Part shown: positions 46,503-57,967 of the stretch, piece by piece
Layout: each line of letters starts with the position of its first letter
Position numbering within the stretch: position 1 is the first letter of the stretch
Assembly: GCF_014201885.1 (NCBI RefSeq)
Contig: NZ_JACHFN010000007.1
Coordinates: 62,001 to 126,000 of the forward strand
Source of the DNA: Deinococcus budaensis
Lineage (GTDB): Bacteria; Deinococcota; Deinococci; Deinococcales; Deinococcaceae
Reading direction: 5' to 3'
Length of the DNA: 64,000 nucleotides
The notes under the pieces: generated by a model
Told to the model about the DNA's origin: nothing
Database searches by the model: none
The model's input: the letters and a program-made list of their open reading frames with translations, nothing else
Position numbers and translations under genes: made by a program

Positions 46503-48476
46503 ATGAAAAGAAATGCGGAACAGGCGCGGCCGGACCTCCTCCAGACGGCGGGTGCGTCCCTTTGCGGGGGCGAGGCCCTGCCGGGGAGAGCCAGGCGATC
46601 TGCCCTGCTGTCGACCAGTCTGGCCCTGATCCTCAGCGCTTGCGGTGGACCGCAGACGCCCGGACCCACGGCAGAGGGTGGGCCGCTGGCTTCCCAGGCC
46701 AGGCCCCCGGCGGGTTCCCGTGACCTGGGAATGAACGTGACCGTCTTCGATCCCAGCATGCCGATCAGCCAGATTCAGGCCGCGCTCGACGCGGCGCACG
46801 CGCGGCAGGTGGACAACGAGATGGGCCGCGAGCGGTACGCCTTTCTCTTCAAGCCGGGCACCTACGGCACCGCCACCCAGCCGCTTCAGATCAAGGTCGG
46901 CTACTACACCGAAGTTTCCGGGCTGGGCGCGTCCCCCGGTGACGTGATCATCAACGGCAAGGTCGAGGTCTACAACCGCTGCCTGGGGGACGGCGGCACC
47001 AGCAACTGCATCGCCCTGAACAACTTCTGGCGCACGGCGTCCAACCTGACCATCGACATCAACGCGCTGGGCCAGGACGGTTGCCGCGCCTCGGCCAACT
47101 TCTGGGCGGTGTCGCAGGCAACCTCGCTGCGCCGGGTGGAGGTGCGTGGCGGCAACCTGTCGCTGATGGACTACTGCACCGCCGGGCCGCAGTTCGCCAG
47201 CGGAGGCTTTCTGGCCGACAGCAAGCTGCCCTTCGTCATCAACGGCTCGCAGCAGCAGTGGCTGACACGCAACAGCGAGATCGGCGAATGGTCGAACGGC
47301 GTGTGGAACCAGGTGTTCGCCGGAGTCGAGGGCGCTCCGGGCGAGGCGGGATTTCCCACGCCGCCCTACACCACGCTGGACACCACGCCGCTCAGCCGTG
47401 AGAAGCCGTACCTGTTCGTCGACGCCCGGGGCAGCTATCAGGTGCGTGTGCCTTCTGCCCGGAGGCACACCCGGGGCCTTTCCTGGAACGGCGGCGAGAC
47501 GCCGGGCCGCACCCTGCCGCTCAGCGAGTTCTTCGTCGCCAGGCCGTCGGACTCCGCGCAGGTCATCAATGCCCAGCTGGCCCGGGGGATGAATCTGCTG
47601 CTCACGCCCGGCATCTACGACATCGCCCAGAGCCTCTCGGTCAAGCGCGCGGGGACGGTGGTGCTGGGCCTCGGCCACGCGACGCTGACCGCCGTGGGAG
47701 GCCAGGCGGCGCTGGAGGTCGCGGACGTGCCCGGCGTCGTGATCGCGGGCGTGACCATCGACGCGGGGCCGGTGCTGTCGCCGGTGCTGTCGCCGGTGCT
47801 GCTGCGGGTGGGCAAGAAGAACGGCAACAACGGCGTCCGCAAGAACGATCCGGCCAACCCGACCACGCTGAGCGACGTGTATTTCCGGGTGGGCGGACCG
47901 CACATCGGCAAGGCGGACATCAGCCTGGAGGTCAACAGCGACAACGTGCTGATCGACCACACCTGGGTCTGGCGGGCCGACCACGGCACCGAGGGGTTTT
48001 CCGGGGACACCGAGCGCTGGAACACCAATATCGGGCGCAACGGCGCCGTCATCAACGGCGACAACGTGACGGCCACCGGCCTGTTCGTCGAGCACTTCCA
48101 GCAGTACAACACCATCTGGAACGGCGAGAACGGCACGGTGATCCTGTACCAGAACGAGCTGCCCTACGATCCACCCACCCAGGCCGACTGGATGAACGGC
48201 GGCGTGGAAGGCTGGGCCGGATACAGGGTCGGGGCCGACGTGAAGACCCACCAGCTCTACGGCGGCGGCGTCTACGTCTTTAACCAGAACAACCCGGCGA
48301 TCCACACCGAGAACGGCTTCGAGGTTCCCCGGACGCCCGGTGTGAGGCTCCACCACATCATGACCGTGAACCTGGGCGCGGGCACCATCGACCACGTGGT
48401 CAATGGCGTGGGCGGTCCGGCCGACACCACCAGGACCGGCCTGCCCGTCTACGTCACCGATTACCCCGCGCCCTGA
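46503..48476 (+). CDS. Secreted beta-helix lipoprotein (GH55/pectate-lyase-like fold)
   Basis: 657 residues. Lipobox LILSAC (Cys47) after a long charged N-region. The mature part starts VTVFDPSMPISQIQAALDAAHARQVDNEMG and contains LFKPGTYG, QIKVGYYTEVSGLGASPGDVIING, LFVDARGSYQVRVPSARR, NLLLTPGIYDI and HIMTVNLGAGTIDHVVN. This is the fold often annotated as adenylyl-cyclase or coagulation factor 5/8-type in actinomycetes, similar to GH55 exo-glucanases. It probably acts on an extracellular polysaccharide; no catalytic residue is assigned. A 12-bp triple repeat encodes VLSPVLSPVL (~47771-47800). Confidence 0.75.
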   Translation: MKRNAEQARPDLLQTAGASLCGGEALPGRARRSALLSTSLALILSACGGPQTPGPTAEGGPLASQARPPAGSRDLGMNVTVFDPSMPISQIQAALDAAHARQVDNEMGRERYAFLFKPGTYGTATQPLQIKVGYYTEVSGLGASPGDVIINGKVEVYNRCLGDGGTSNCIALNNFWRTASNLTIDINALGQDGCRASANFWAVSQATSLRRVEVRGGNLSLMDYCTAGPQFASGGFLADSKLPFVINGSQQQWLTRNSEIGEWSNGVWNQVFAGVEGAPGEAGFPTPPYTTLDTTPLSREKPYLFVDARGSYQVRVPSARRHTRGLSWNGGETPGRTLPLSEFFVARPSDSAQVINAQLARGMNLLLTPGIYDIAQSLSVKRAGTVVLGLGHATLTAVGGQAALEVADVPGVVIAGVTIDAGPVLSPVLSPVLLRVGKKNGNNGVRKNDPANPTTLSDVYFRVGGPHIGKADISLEVNSDNVLIDHTWVWRADHGTEGFSGDTERWNTNIGRNGAVINGDNVTATGLFVEHFQQYNTIWNGENGTVILYQNELPYDPPTQADWMNGGVEGWAGYRVGADVKTHQLYGGGVYVFNQNNPAIHTENGFEVPRTPGVRLHHIMTVNLGAGTIDHVVNGVGGPADTTRTGLPVYVTDYPAP

Positions 48477-48519
48477 CTCGGGAAAAGGGGTGAGCGCAGG
48501 TTTGTTGGGGTAGGGGACG

Positions 48520-48570
48520 CGGTGGGCAGCGGTCGGCGGCGCCGTGTGGTTGCCGTACCGCTGCCCACCG
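48520..48570. terminator. Inverted-repeat terminator
   Basis: Perfect 14-bp arms CGGTGGGCAGCGGT / ACCGCTGCCCACCG around a 23-nt loop, between the convergent lipoprotein and TetR genes. Confidence 0.55.
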
Positions 48571-48647
48571 AGCTGGCGTGACCGCGCTGTGGGTCAGGCA
48601 GGAGACGGCGGCCTTTGCTCTGCGTCCCCCCACGAGCCGGAAGGGCG

Positions 48648-49298
48648 TCAGGAACGTGCGGGCGCGGCAGCACCTCCCCGCAGGCTGGCGATCAGCAGGT
48701 CGAGGGCGAGGTCGAACGTCGCGTCGTCGCCCTCGGCGGGCACCGGGAGGTCCGGAAGGGTCCGGTAGCGCGCCCGCTGCCGCGCGGCGGCGGCCACCCG
48801 CGCGCGGTACGTGTCGCCCTGGAACGTGCCGCCGAGTTCGGCGCGCAGGTAGCCGATCAGGAACGTGAGCAGCAGTTGCCCGGTGGGCAAGACGAGCGCG
48901 TCGGGAAGCCCGGAGCGGCGCAGCAGGGTGTAAAAGGCGTCGAGGGCGTCGAGTTCACGCGCCGTGGGGGCGTGCGGTCCCAGGAAGCCGGTGAGGAAGC
49001 TGGGGTGACGCCGCGCCAGGCGGCGAAAGCTCTGCGCGAAGCGGCGCAGCTGCTCCTCCCAGGTGCCGCCGCTGTCCTCGGGCAGGTCGAGGTCGTCGAG
49101 GATGCTGAGGTAGACGGCATGCAGCAGCTCGTCCTTGGTGGCGTAGTAGTGGTACACCGCCTTGGAACTCACCCCCAGCACGGCGGCGAGTTTGCGGGTG
49201 CTCAGGGCGTCGGCGCCGTCCTGGTCGATCATCCGCAGCGCCGCCGTGGTGATGCGGTCAGGGGTCAGCAGGGGCTGGTCGGCGGGAGGTCTGGGCAT
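48648..49298 (-). CDS. TetR-family repressor beside CYP102-type P450
   Basis: 216 residues: HTH LTPDRITTAALRMIDQDGADALSTRKLAAVLGVSSKAVYHYYATKDELLHAVY and a ligand domain with several aromatic residues. Its position divergent from a CYP102-type fusion parallels the BM3R1/CYP102A1 pair of Bacillus megaterium, where fatty acids relieve repression. The intergenic region carries three copies of a 15-bp repeat that it probably binds. Confidence 0.85.
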   Translation of the reverse strand: MPRPPADQPLLTPDRITTAALRMIDQDGADALSTRKLAAVLGVSSKAVYHYYATKDELLHAVYLSILDDLDLPEDSGGTWEEQLRRFAQSFRRLARRHPSFLTGFLGPHAPTARELDALDAFYTLLRRSGLPDALVLPTGQLLLTFLIGYLRAELGGTFQGDTYRARVAAAARQRARYRTLPDLPVPAEGDDATFDLALDLLIASLRGGAAAPARS

Positions 49299-49317
49299 GG
49301 TGGCCCCTTGATTTTAC

Positions 49318-49411
49318 TACGCACCGGGAAGTAGAGTGCCGTGGCTACGCAGTGGGAAGTTCATCTCCCACCCCCGTGGCCCTCTTTCAGCCGGTAACTA
49401 CTCACTGCGTA
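49318..49411. promoter_or_regulatory. Three-copy repeat operator between TetR and CYP102-type genes
   Basis: TACGCACCGGGAAGT (49318-49332), TACGCAGTGGGAAGT (49346-49360) and, inverted, TACGCAGTGAGTAGT (49397-49411). The direct copies are 28 bp apart and the third faces them. They lie between the TetR start (49298) and the P450 start (49450). Confidence 0.65.
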
Positions 49412-49449
49412 AATACCTTCCCCTCTCCTCCACCCCCTTCGGAGTCGCC

Positions 49450-52400
49450 ATGACGCACACCCTCGCGCCCATCCCCGTCCCTCCCCGGCATCCCCAGTAC
49501 GGCCACCTGCATTACCTCGCGGGGGACGCCCCCGTGCTGAACTTCGCCCAGCTTGCCGGGCAGTTTCCCGAGGGCCTCTTTCAGCTTGATCTCCAGGGCC
49601 GGACCTTCATCCAGGCCTACGACCCGGACCTGGTGGCCGAGCTGACCGACGAGCGGCGCTTCCAGAAGCGCATCCACCCCAGCTACACGAACGTCCGCCA
49701 CCTCGGCGGCGACGGCCTCTTTACTGCCGACAGCGACGAGGCCAACTGGGGCAAGGCGCACCGCATCCTGCTTCCGGCCTTCTCGCAGCGGGCGATGAAG
49801 GGGTACTTCGGGCAGATGTTGGAGGTCGCGCAGAACCTCGTGGGCAAGTGGGAGCGCACCGTGGGGCAGGACCTGCGGGTGGCCGACGACATGACGCGGC
49901 TGACCCTCGACACCATCTCGTTGTCGGGCTTCGACTACCGCTTCCGCTCCTTCGAGGGAGACGAGCTGCACCCCTTCCTGCAAGCCCTGGCGCGGGCGAT
50001 GCAGCACACCATGGCCATGAACAGCCGCCCGCCGGTCCTCACCCCCGAGATGGAGGAGGCCGACCGGGCGTACTGGGCCGACATCGCCGCCATGAACGAC
50101 CTGGTGGACGAGGTGATCCGGGGGCGCCGGGAGCACGGCGGGGGCGGGCAGGATCTCCTTGGGCTGATGCTGAACGCCACCGACCCGGAGACCGGCGAAA
50201 GGCTCAGCGACGAGAACATCCGCTACCAGGTCATGACCTTCCTGATCGCCGGGCACGAGACGACGAGCGGGCTGCTGGCCTTCACCCTCTACCTGCTGCT
50301 GCGCCACCCGCACGTGCTCGCCCAGGCGTATGCGGAGGTGGACCGCCTGCTGCCCGGGGACGCCGTGCCCACCTACGACACGGTGATGAAGCTCGACGTG
50401 ATCCCGCGCATCCTCGACGAGGCGCTGCGCTTCTGGAGCACCATCCCCAACTACGCGGTCACCGCCCTGCGCGACGAGGTGATCGGCGGCCGGTACGAGA
50501 TCAAGGCAGGGCAGCAGGTCGCCCTCCTGATCCCCGCCCTGCACCGCCACCCGGGGGCCTGGAAAAACCCCGACGAGTTCGACATCGACCGCTGGACCCC
50601 GGAAAACCGGCGCACCCACCACCCCGCCGCCTACAAGCCCTTCGGCAACGGGATGCGGGCGTGCATCGGGCGCCAGTTCGCCCTGACGGAAGCCAAGCTC
50701 GCCCTGCTGCTGATCCTCCAGCGGTTCGCGCTGACCGACCCCTACGACTACCGCCTCAAGGTCAAGCAAAGCCTGACCATCAAGCCCGAGGACTTCGTGA
50801 TCCGGGTCCGCGAGCGCCGGCCCCACGAGCGCTTCAGCGCGGCGCTGCCCGTGGTCGAGGAAGCCCAGCCGGACCTCGGGAGTGTGAGCGTCGCAGGAAC
50901 GGGCGTCGCCCTCACCGTCGCCTACGGGTCGAACCTGGGCACGACCGAGGACCTCGCCAGCCGCGTCGCCGACTACGCCACCCGCGCGGGCTTCCAGACC
51001 AGACTGACCACCCTCGACGACCTCGTGGACAACGTGCCCCGCGAGGGGTTGCTGTTCGTCACGACGGCCACCTACAACGGGGCGGCGCCGGACAACGCCG
51101 CGCGCTTCGACGCCTGGACGCAGGAGGGCGGGCTGGCCGAGGGGAGCCTGGCGGGGGTGCAGTTCGCGCTGCTGGGCGCCGGGAACACCCAGTGGGCGAC
51201 CTATCAGGCCTTTCCCAAGCGGGTGGAGGAAGCGCTCCTGAAGGCGGGCGCCCAGCCCTTCGTCGCGCGCGGCGAGGCGGACGCCAACGGCGACTTCGAC
51301 GGCATGGTAAACGCCTGGCTGGGGACCCTGCTGCACCAGGTCTCCGGGGCGTTCGGCACGGCGGCCCAGGAACCGGACGGCCCCCGCTACGAACTCGACC
51401 TGCTGACCGAGGCCGACGTGCGCCCGGCCGTGGTGTCCGAGCGGGCGTACGGCCTGAAGGTGGTCGCCAGCGAGGAACTCGTCAGGGACGCGGCCGGGCT
51501 GTGGGACTTCGGGCAGGAGCCGCCGCGCCCCTCGACCAAGGCGATCACCTTCGAGCTGCCGGAAGGGGTCACCTACGACACGGGCGACCACATCGCCGTC
51601 TTCGCCAAGAACGGGCCGCGACTGGTGGAGTGGGCGGCGGGCCAGCTGCGGCTGAAGCCTTCTCAGGTCGTGCGGCTGCGCCAGAACGGCACCCGCCGGT
51701 CCCACCTGCCGCTGAACACGCCCGTCACGGTGGAGGTGCTGCTCTCCGAGTTCGTGGAACTTCAGGACGTGGCGACGCGCGCCCACATCGAGACCCTGCT
51801 CGCTCATACCGGGTGCCCCTGGACGACCCGGCAACTCGGGGCCTACCTGGAGGACGCCGCGAGGTACGGGGCGGAGGTTCGCCAACCCAATCTCTCGGTG
51901 CTGGGGCTGCTCGACCGCTTCCCCGCCGTGGAACTGCCCCTCGGGGTCTTCCTGGAGCTGTGCCCGCCGATCCGGCCCCGCTTCTACTCCATCTCGTCGT
52001 CGCCGCTCGTGGCGCCGCGCACGCCCAGCCTCACGGTGGGGCTGCTGGAAGCGCCCTCGTGGGCGGGGGCCGGGCCGTTCCGGGGCCTCGCCAGCGCGTA
52101 TCTGAACCGGGTGCAGCCGGGCGACACCGTCTTCGGGTACGTCCGCAAGCCCAACCCGCCCTTCCGGCCCCCGCTGGACCCGCGGACGCCCATGATCCTC
52201 GTCGGACCCGGCACCGGCATCGCTCCCCTGCGCGGCTTCGTGGAGGAGCGGGCGGCGCAGCAGGCGGCGGGCCAGACGGTCGGCCCCTGCAAGGTGTTCA
52301 CAGGCTGCCGTCACCCCGAACACGACTTTTTCTACCAGGAGGACTTCGGGGCGTGGCAGCGGCAGGGCGTCGCGGAAGTCCACACAGCCTACTCCGCCGT

Positions 52401-52653
52401 GGTGGGCTACCCGTACCGCTTCGTGCAGGACGCCATCGAGGGGGACCGGGAGGGCGTCTGGGCGCTGATCGAGGCGGGCGCGAACCTCTACGTCTGCGGC
52501 GACGGGGTGCGGATGGCCCCCGCCGTGCGGCAGACCTTCGCCCGCCTCTACCAGGAGAAGACGGGCGCCCGCGCCGAGGAGGCCGACGCCTGGCTCGCCG
52601 CCCTGGTGCAAGAAGGCCGCTACCAGCAGGACGTGTTCGGCGCCAGCAAGTAG
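49450..52653 (+). CDS. Self-sufficient cytochrome P450/NADPH-P450 reductase (CYP102 type)
   Basis: 1067 residues. Residues 1-455 are the P450: I-helix AGHETTS from residue 267, ExxR in DEALRF, heme loop FGNGMRACIG with Cys405. Residues ~490-630 are an FMN flavodoxin domain (VAYGSNLGTTEDLA, FVTTATYNGAAPDNA). Residues ~680-1060 are the FAD/NADPH reductase (PRFYSISSSPL, GPGTGIAPLRGFVEER, CRHPEHDFFYQED). The length equals CYP102A1. It should hydroxylate fatty acids or related lipids in the cytoplasm using NADPH. GGAG precedes the ATG. Confidence 0.95.
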   Translation: MTHTLAPIPVPPRHPQYGHLHYLAGDAPVLNFAQLAGQFPEGLFQLDLQGRTFIQAYDPDLVAELTDERRFQKRIHPSYTNVRHLGGDGLFTADSDEANWGKAHRILLPAFSQRAMKGYFGQMLEVAQNLVGKWERTVGQDLRVADDMTRLTLDTISLSGFDYRFRSFEGDELHPFLQALARAMQHTMAMNSRPPVLTPEMEEADRAYWADIAAMNDLVDEVIRGRREHGGGGQDLLGLMLNATDPETGERLSDENIRYQVMTFLIAGHETTSGLLAFTLYLLLRHPHVLAQAYAEVDRLLPGDAVPTYDTVMKLDVIPRILDEALRFWSTIPNYAVTALRDEVIGGRYEIKAGQQVALLIPALHRHPGAWKNPDEFDIDRWTPENRRTHHPAAYKPFGNGMRACIGRQFALTEAKLALLLILQRFALTDPYDYRLKVKQSLTIKPEDFVIRVRERRPHERFSAALPVVEEAQPDLGSVSVAGTGVALTVAYGSNLGTTEDLASRVADYATRAGFQTRLTTLDDLVDNVPREGLLFVTTATYNGAAPDNAARFDAWTQEGGLAEGSLAGVQFALLGAGNTQWATYQAFPKRVEEALLKAGAQPFVARGEADANGDFDGMVNAWLGTLLHQVSGAFGTAAQEPDGPRYELDLLTEADVRPAVVSERAYGLKVVASEELVRDAAGLWDFGQEPPRPSTKAITFELPEGVTYDTGDHIAVFAKNGPRLVEWAAGQLRLKPSQVVRLRQNGTRRSHLPLNTPVTVEVLLSEFVELQDVATRAHIETLLAHTGCPWTTRQLGAYLEDAARYGAEVRQPNLSVLGLLDRFPAVELPLGVFLELCPPIRPRFYSISSSPLVAPRTPSLTVGLLEAPSWAGAGPFRGLASAYLNRVQPGDTVFGYVRKPNPPFRPPLDPRTPMILVGPGTGIAPLRGFVEERAAQQAAGQTVGPCKVFTGCRHPEHDFFYQEDFGAWQRQGVAEVHTAYSAVVGYPYRFVQDAIEGDREGVWALIEAGANLYVCGDGVRMAPAVRQTFARLYQEKTGARAEEADAWLAALVQEGRYQQDVFGASK

Positions 52654-52820
52654 CGGTGGGGGAAGGGGGGGGTTGGTGGGGGAAGGGGGGGTTTCTTCTC
52701 CCCTCCCCTTTCCGGGAGAACGCGGCCCGGCTCCAGGATGGGGGAGGCCTTCCCCTGAGGGGGCTGGGCACGGCCACCCGCGCGGTCTCCAGGCCGCTCC
52801 CGATGCGGCACACTGCCGGA

Positions 52821-53867
52821 ATGACCCGGCTGATCGTGCATGTGGACATGGACGCCTTTTACGCCTCCATCGAGATTCGCGATCAGCCGGAGCTGGCGGA
52901 CCGGCCGGTCGCCGTGATCGCCACCGCCCGCAGGGGCGCGGTGATGACCGCCAACTATGTGGCCCGGCGCTCTGGCGTGCGCAGCGCCATGCCGGTGCAT
53001 CTCGCCCTGAACCGCTGCCCTGGCCTGGTCCTGATCCCGCAACGCCTGGAGGCCTACCGCGCGGTCTCGGCCCAGCTTCAGGAGGTGTTCGCCCGCTACG
53101 CCGACCTGGTCGAACCGCTGGCCCTCGACGAGGCCTACCTCGACGTCACGCGGGAAGGCCGGACCCTCGCGGACGCGGAGGGGATGGCCCGGGCCATCCA
53201 GGCCGACATCCTGACCGAGACGCGCCTGACCTCCTCCGCCGGGGTGTCGGTCAACAAGTTCCTTGCCAAGCTCGCCAGCGGGTTGCACAAGCCCGCTGGG
53301 CTGACCGTGATCCGGCCCGGCGAGGTGGACGCGCTGCTGGCCGACCTGCCGATCGAGGACTTTTACGGGGTCGGCCCCGTGACAGCGGGCAAGCTGCGCG
53401 CCCGGGGCATCCGGACAGGCGCAGGGTTGCGGGCGCAGTCCCTGGCCGACCTCGGCGCCGTGCTGGGGGCGGGCAAACTGGCCCCGCGCCTCTACGGCCT
53501 GGCGCGGGGCGTGGACGAGCGGCCGGTGGAGGCGCAGCGGGAACCCCAGACCATCGGGGTGGAACGGACCTTCGAGCAGAACCTGAGGGCGCGGGAGGCG
53601 CTGCTGGGGGAGCTGCCGGGAATCGCGCAGGAGGTGGCCGCCCGGCTTGCCCGGCGGGGATACGTGGGGCGGACGGTGGTGCTCAAGTTGCGGTATGCCG
53701 ACTGGCGGCCGGTGACGCGCCGCCGGACCTGGACCCAGCCGCTGGGAACCGCCGAGGAGCTGGCCGAGGCCGCAGCGGGACTGCTGACGCCGGACCTGGG
53801 CGTGGAACAGGGGGTGCGGCTGCTGGGGGTCAGTGTGGTCAACCTCCGCAGGGCGCAGCGGCCCTGA
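52821..53867 (+). CDS. dinB: DNA polymerase IV (Y-family)
   Basis: 348 residues: HVDMDAFYASIE (Asp9), steric-gate region FYA, ARRGAVMTANYVARRSGV, LALDEAYLDVT (Asp103, Glu104), SSAGVSVNKFLAKLAS and the little-finger segment TIGVERTFEQNL. All metal ligands are present. The usual C-terminal clamp-binding motif is not obvious; the protein ends VVNLRRAQRP. It lies 167 bp after the P450 gene, probably with its own promoter. D. radiodurans lacks a classical DinB, so its presence is a strain or species trait worth noting. Confidence 0.92.
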   Translation: MTRLIVHVDMDAFYASIEIRDQPELADRPVAVIATARRGAVMTANYVARRSGVRSAMPVHLALNRCPGLVLIPQRLEAYRAVSAQLQEVFARYADLVEPLALDEAYLDVTREGRTLADAEGMARAIQADILTETRLTSSAGVSVNKFLAKLASGLHKPAGLTVIRPGEVDALLADLPIEDFYGVGPVTAGKLRARGIRTGAGLRAQSLADLGAVLGAGKLAPRLYGLARGVDERPVEAQREPQTIGVERTFEQNLRAREALLGELPGIAQEVAARLARRGYVGRTVVLKLRYADWRPVTRRRTWTQPLGTAEELAEAAAGLLTPDLGVEQGVRLLGVSVVNLRRAQRP

Positions 53868-53954
53868 CCGCCGCCTTCCGAGCGGTCTGGGTGCCCGTGG
53901 GCGCTGGAGAGACCGCCACCGCTCAGCGCAGGGCTTTTTTGGCACACTCGGCAC

Positions 53955-54392
53955 ATGCTGCTCGTCGTCCACGCTGCGCTGACCTGGGGGCTGGTCGGGT
54001 TGATCCTCACCGTTCAGCTCGTCCACTACCCGCTGTTCTCCCGTGTCGGGACAGCCGGATACGCCGCCTACCAGCAGGCGCACGTCACGCGCGTCACCTG
54101 GCTGGCCGCGCCCCTGATGCTCGCCGAACTCGCCACAGGCGCCGCCCTGGTGGTGGGTCCGCCGCCTTTCGTGCCCGCCGCGTCCGCCGGGCTGGGGCTG
54201 GCGCTGATCGCCCTGATCTGGCTCTCGACGGCCCTGGTCCAGTCTCCCGCCCACCACCGTCTGGCCGCAGGGTTTGATGCTGCCTGGCACGCGCGGCTGG
54301 TCACGACGAACTGGGGGCGGACCCTGCTGTGGCTGACGCGCGGCGTGCTGGTGGGCTGGTGGCTGCTGCTGGCGGGAGAAGCCCCCCGTTGA
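53955..54392 (+). CDS. Four-TM membrane protein, unrecognised
   Basis: 145 residues with four hydrophobic segments (LLVVHAALTWGLVGLILTVQLVHYPLF; LAAPLMLAELATGAALVV; GLGLALIALIWLSTALVQ; LLWLTRGVLVGWWLLL). VQLVHYPLF and NWGRT are the most conserved-looking parts. No Shine-Dalgarno site is seen, so it may be leaderless. Function unknown. Confidence 0.65.
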   Translation: MLLVVHAALTWGLVGLILTVQLVHYPLFSRVGTAGYAAYQQAHVTRVTWLAAPLMLAELATGAALVVGPPPFVPAASAGLGLALIALIWLSTALVQSPAHHRLAAGFDAAWHARLVTTNWGRTLLWLTRGVLVGWWLLLAGEAPR

Positions 54393-54522
54393 GGGGCTGG
54401 GTTCCCGCAGCACTCTGGCTCAGACTGTCGCCCCTCCCCCACCGACCACCCTCTCCTCTGACCCCGCGTTCCTGGTGGGCGCGCCGTGTTCTGAAGAGGG
54501 GTCCGGCCTGCGGCAGTCACGG

Positions 54523-56316
<1,794 letters not shown>

Positions 56317-56320
<4 letters not shown>

Positions 56321-57693
56321 TGGATATCTCCGACTTCGGGGGCGTGGGTGGTGGCGTCCGCCGTGTAGGAGAGTTGTTTGCGGCCACTCCCCACGATGTT
56401 GAAGAGGATGTTGAGCAAGATCGCGGCGATGGCGGCGGCGGTGATGCCGCTTTCCAGGAACAGGCCCGCCCAGTCCGGCAGCCGCTCGTAGAGGGTGGGC
56501 ACGGTGGAGGGGATCACGCCCAGCGCGATGCTGACGGCCACGATGGTGAGGTTGCCCGTGTTGGTCATGTTCACCCGGCTGAGGGTCTGGATGCCCGCTG
56601 CCGCCACCGTCCCGAACAGCACCAGCCCGGCTCCGCCCAGCACCGGCAGCGGGATGGACGCCACCAGCGCGCCCAGCTTGGGAAAAAAGCCCAGCAGCAT
56701 CAGGATCACGCCCGCCGTGGCCACCACGAAGCGGCTCTTGATCCCGGTGAAGCGCACCAGCCCGACGTTTTGCGCAAAGGCCGTGAAGGGAAAGACGTTG
56801 AACACCCCGCCCAGCGCCGTCGAGAGGCCGTCGGCGCGCAGCCCGGCGGCGACCGCGCTGGCGTCCACCGGCTTTTCCGTGATCTCCCCGATGGCGAGCA
56901 GGTCGGCGGTGGTTTCCACCATCACGACCAGCATCACCAGGATCATCGACAGGATCGGGATCAGGGCGAAGGTGGGCAGACCGAAGAAGAAGGGGGGCGT
57001 GAAGCCGATGGCGGCGGCACTTCCCACGGTGGCAAAGGACGCCTGGCCGAAGATGGCCGCGACCACGGTGCCGAAGACCAGCCCCAGCAGCACGCCGATC
57101 CGGCTCCAGAAGCCCTTCCCGAAGCGGGTGAGCAGCAGGACGAACCCCATGGTCAGCGCGGCCAGACCGAGGTTGGCCGGAGCACCGAAGGTGGGCGCAC
57201 TGGGCACGCCGCCCCCCGCCCAGCGGATGGCGACCGGCATCAGCGAGACGCCGATGATGGTGATCACCGTTCCAGCGACGACCGGCGGGAAGAACCGCAG
57301 CAGCCGGGAGAAGTACGGCGCGAGCAGCACGGTGAACAGACCCGCCACGATCACCGCGCCGTAGATGCCCGGCAGGCCGTAGTCCCGCCCGATCAGGATC
57401 ATGCTGGCGAGCGCCGCGAAGGTCGTGCCCTGCACGATGGGCAGTTTGGCCCCGAAGCCGGGAAACCCGATGGTCTGAATCAGGGTGGCGACGCCGCACA
57501 TGAAGAAGCTGGCGTTCACGATCCGCACGACCTGATCGGGCGGCAGGCCGATGGCCGAGGCCAGCACCAGCGGCACCGCGATGATCCCCGCGTACATGCT
57601 CAGCACATGCTGGAGGCCAAAGGCGACCATACGCCCGGCGGGCGGCACTTCATCGACGGGGTGGACAGACGGAACGGAGACTGCTCGCGTCAT
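56317..57693 (-). CDS. Urate/xanthine permease (nucleobase-cation symporter-2)
   Basis: 458 residues with about 13 hydrophobic segments and the NCS2 motif LSRVNMTNTGNLTIVAVSIALGVIP, with FGLQHVLSMYAGIIAVPLVLASAIGL at the N-terminus. It imports xanthine or urate with a cation. It is the first gene of the operon permease-uraD-uricase-uraH, all joined by 4-bp overlaps. The promoter and a HucR-type site lie just upstream. Confidence 0.92.
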
Positions 57694-57772
57694 ACAAACC
57701 TCCCTACAGGTGGACGCGCCTCGGCGACACGTCAGGATGAACGACCGGGCCAGGGCCGCTGGCGGACTGAGG

Positions 57773-57790
57773 TACTTAGACGCCTATGGA
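57773..57790. promoter_or_regulatory. HucR-type operator (pseudopalindrome, 8-2-8)
   Basis: TACTTAGA-CG-CCTATGGA: two 8-bp half-sites separated by 2 bp, matching at five of eight positions. This is the geometry described for hucO of D. radiodurans. It lies 13 bp downstream of the -10 of the purine operon promoter, so a bound repressor would block transcription. Confidence 0.6.
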
Positions 57791-57802
57791 TTGAGTCAAG
57801 CC

Positions 57803-57831
57803 ATCCTAAGGGGCACCCTCCTCTATGTCAA
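57803..57831 (-). promoter_or_regulatory. Sigma70-type promoter of the purine operon
   Basis: On the minus strand TTGACA (57831-57826), 17-bp spacer, TAGGAT (57808-57803), 110 bp before the permease start. It is the best consensus-like promoter in the window. A CATAAT at 57851-57856 could serve as -10 for the divergent hucR gene. Confidence 0.65.
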
Positions 57832-57967
57832 GGTATGGAACCTTTTTGCGCATAATGAAAATAAGGGGCATGGCTCCACCCACACGAGGCCCGGTGGCCC
57901 GGCCTTTCTCGGAAAGTTCCTGGGGCGGCGGGTCTGAAAAGCCCGTGCTAGGCTCAGGCGCCGCACG

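Noticed and set aside
47769..47800. 12-bp tandem triplicate in the beta-helix gene
   Set aside because: It is in frame and encodes a short Val-Leu-Ser-Pro loop. It is probably a local slippage product rather than a functional element.
18213..49400. Isolated GTAAC or GTTAC pentamers (for example 18213, 31428, 42553, 49394)
   Set aside because: They lack a partner box 11 bp away, so they were not counted as members of the regulon.
49848..53867. A 1339-codon open frame spanning the P450 gene and dinB
   Set aside because: Its first ~970 codons are an out-of-frame shadow of the P450 fusion. Only its last 349 codons (dinB from 52821) show family motifs.
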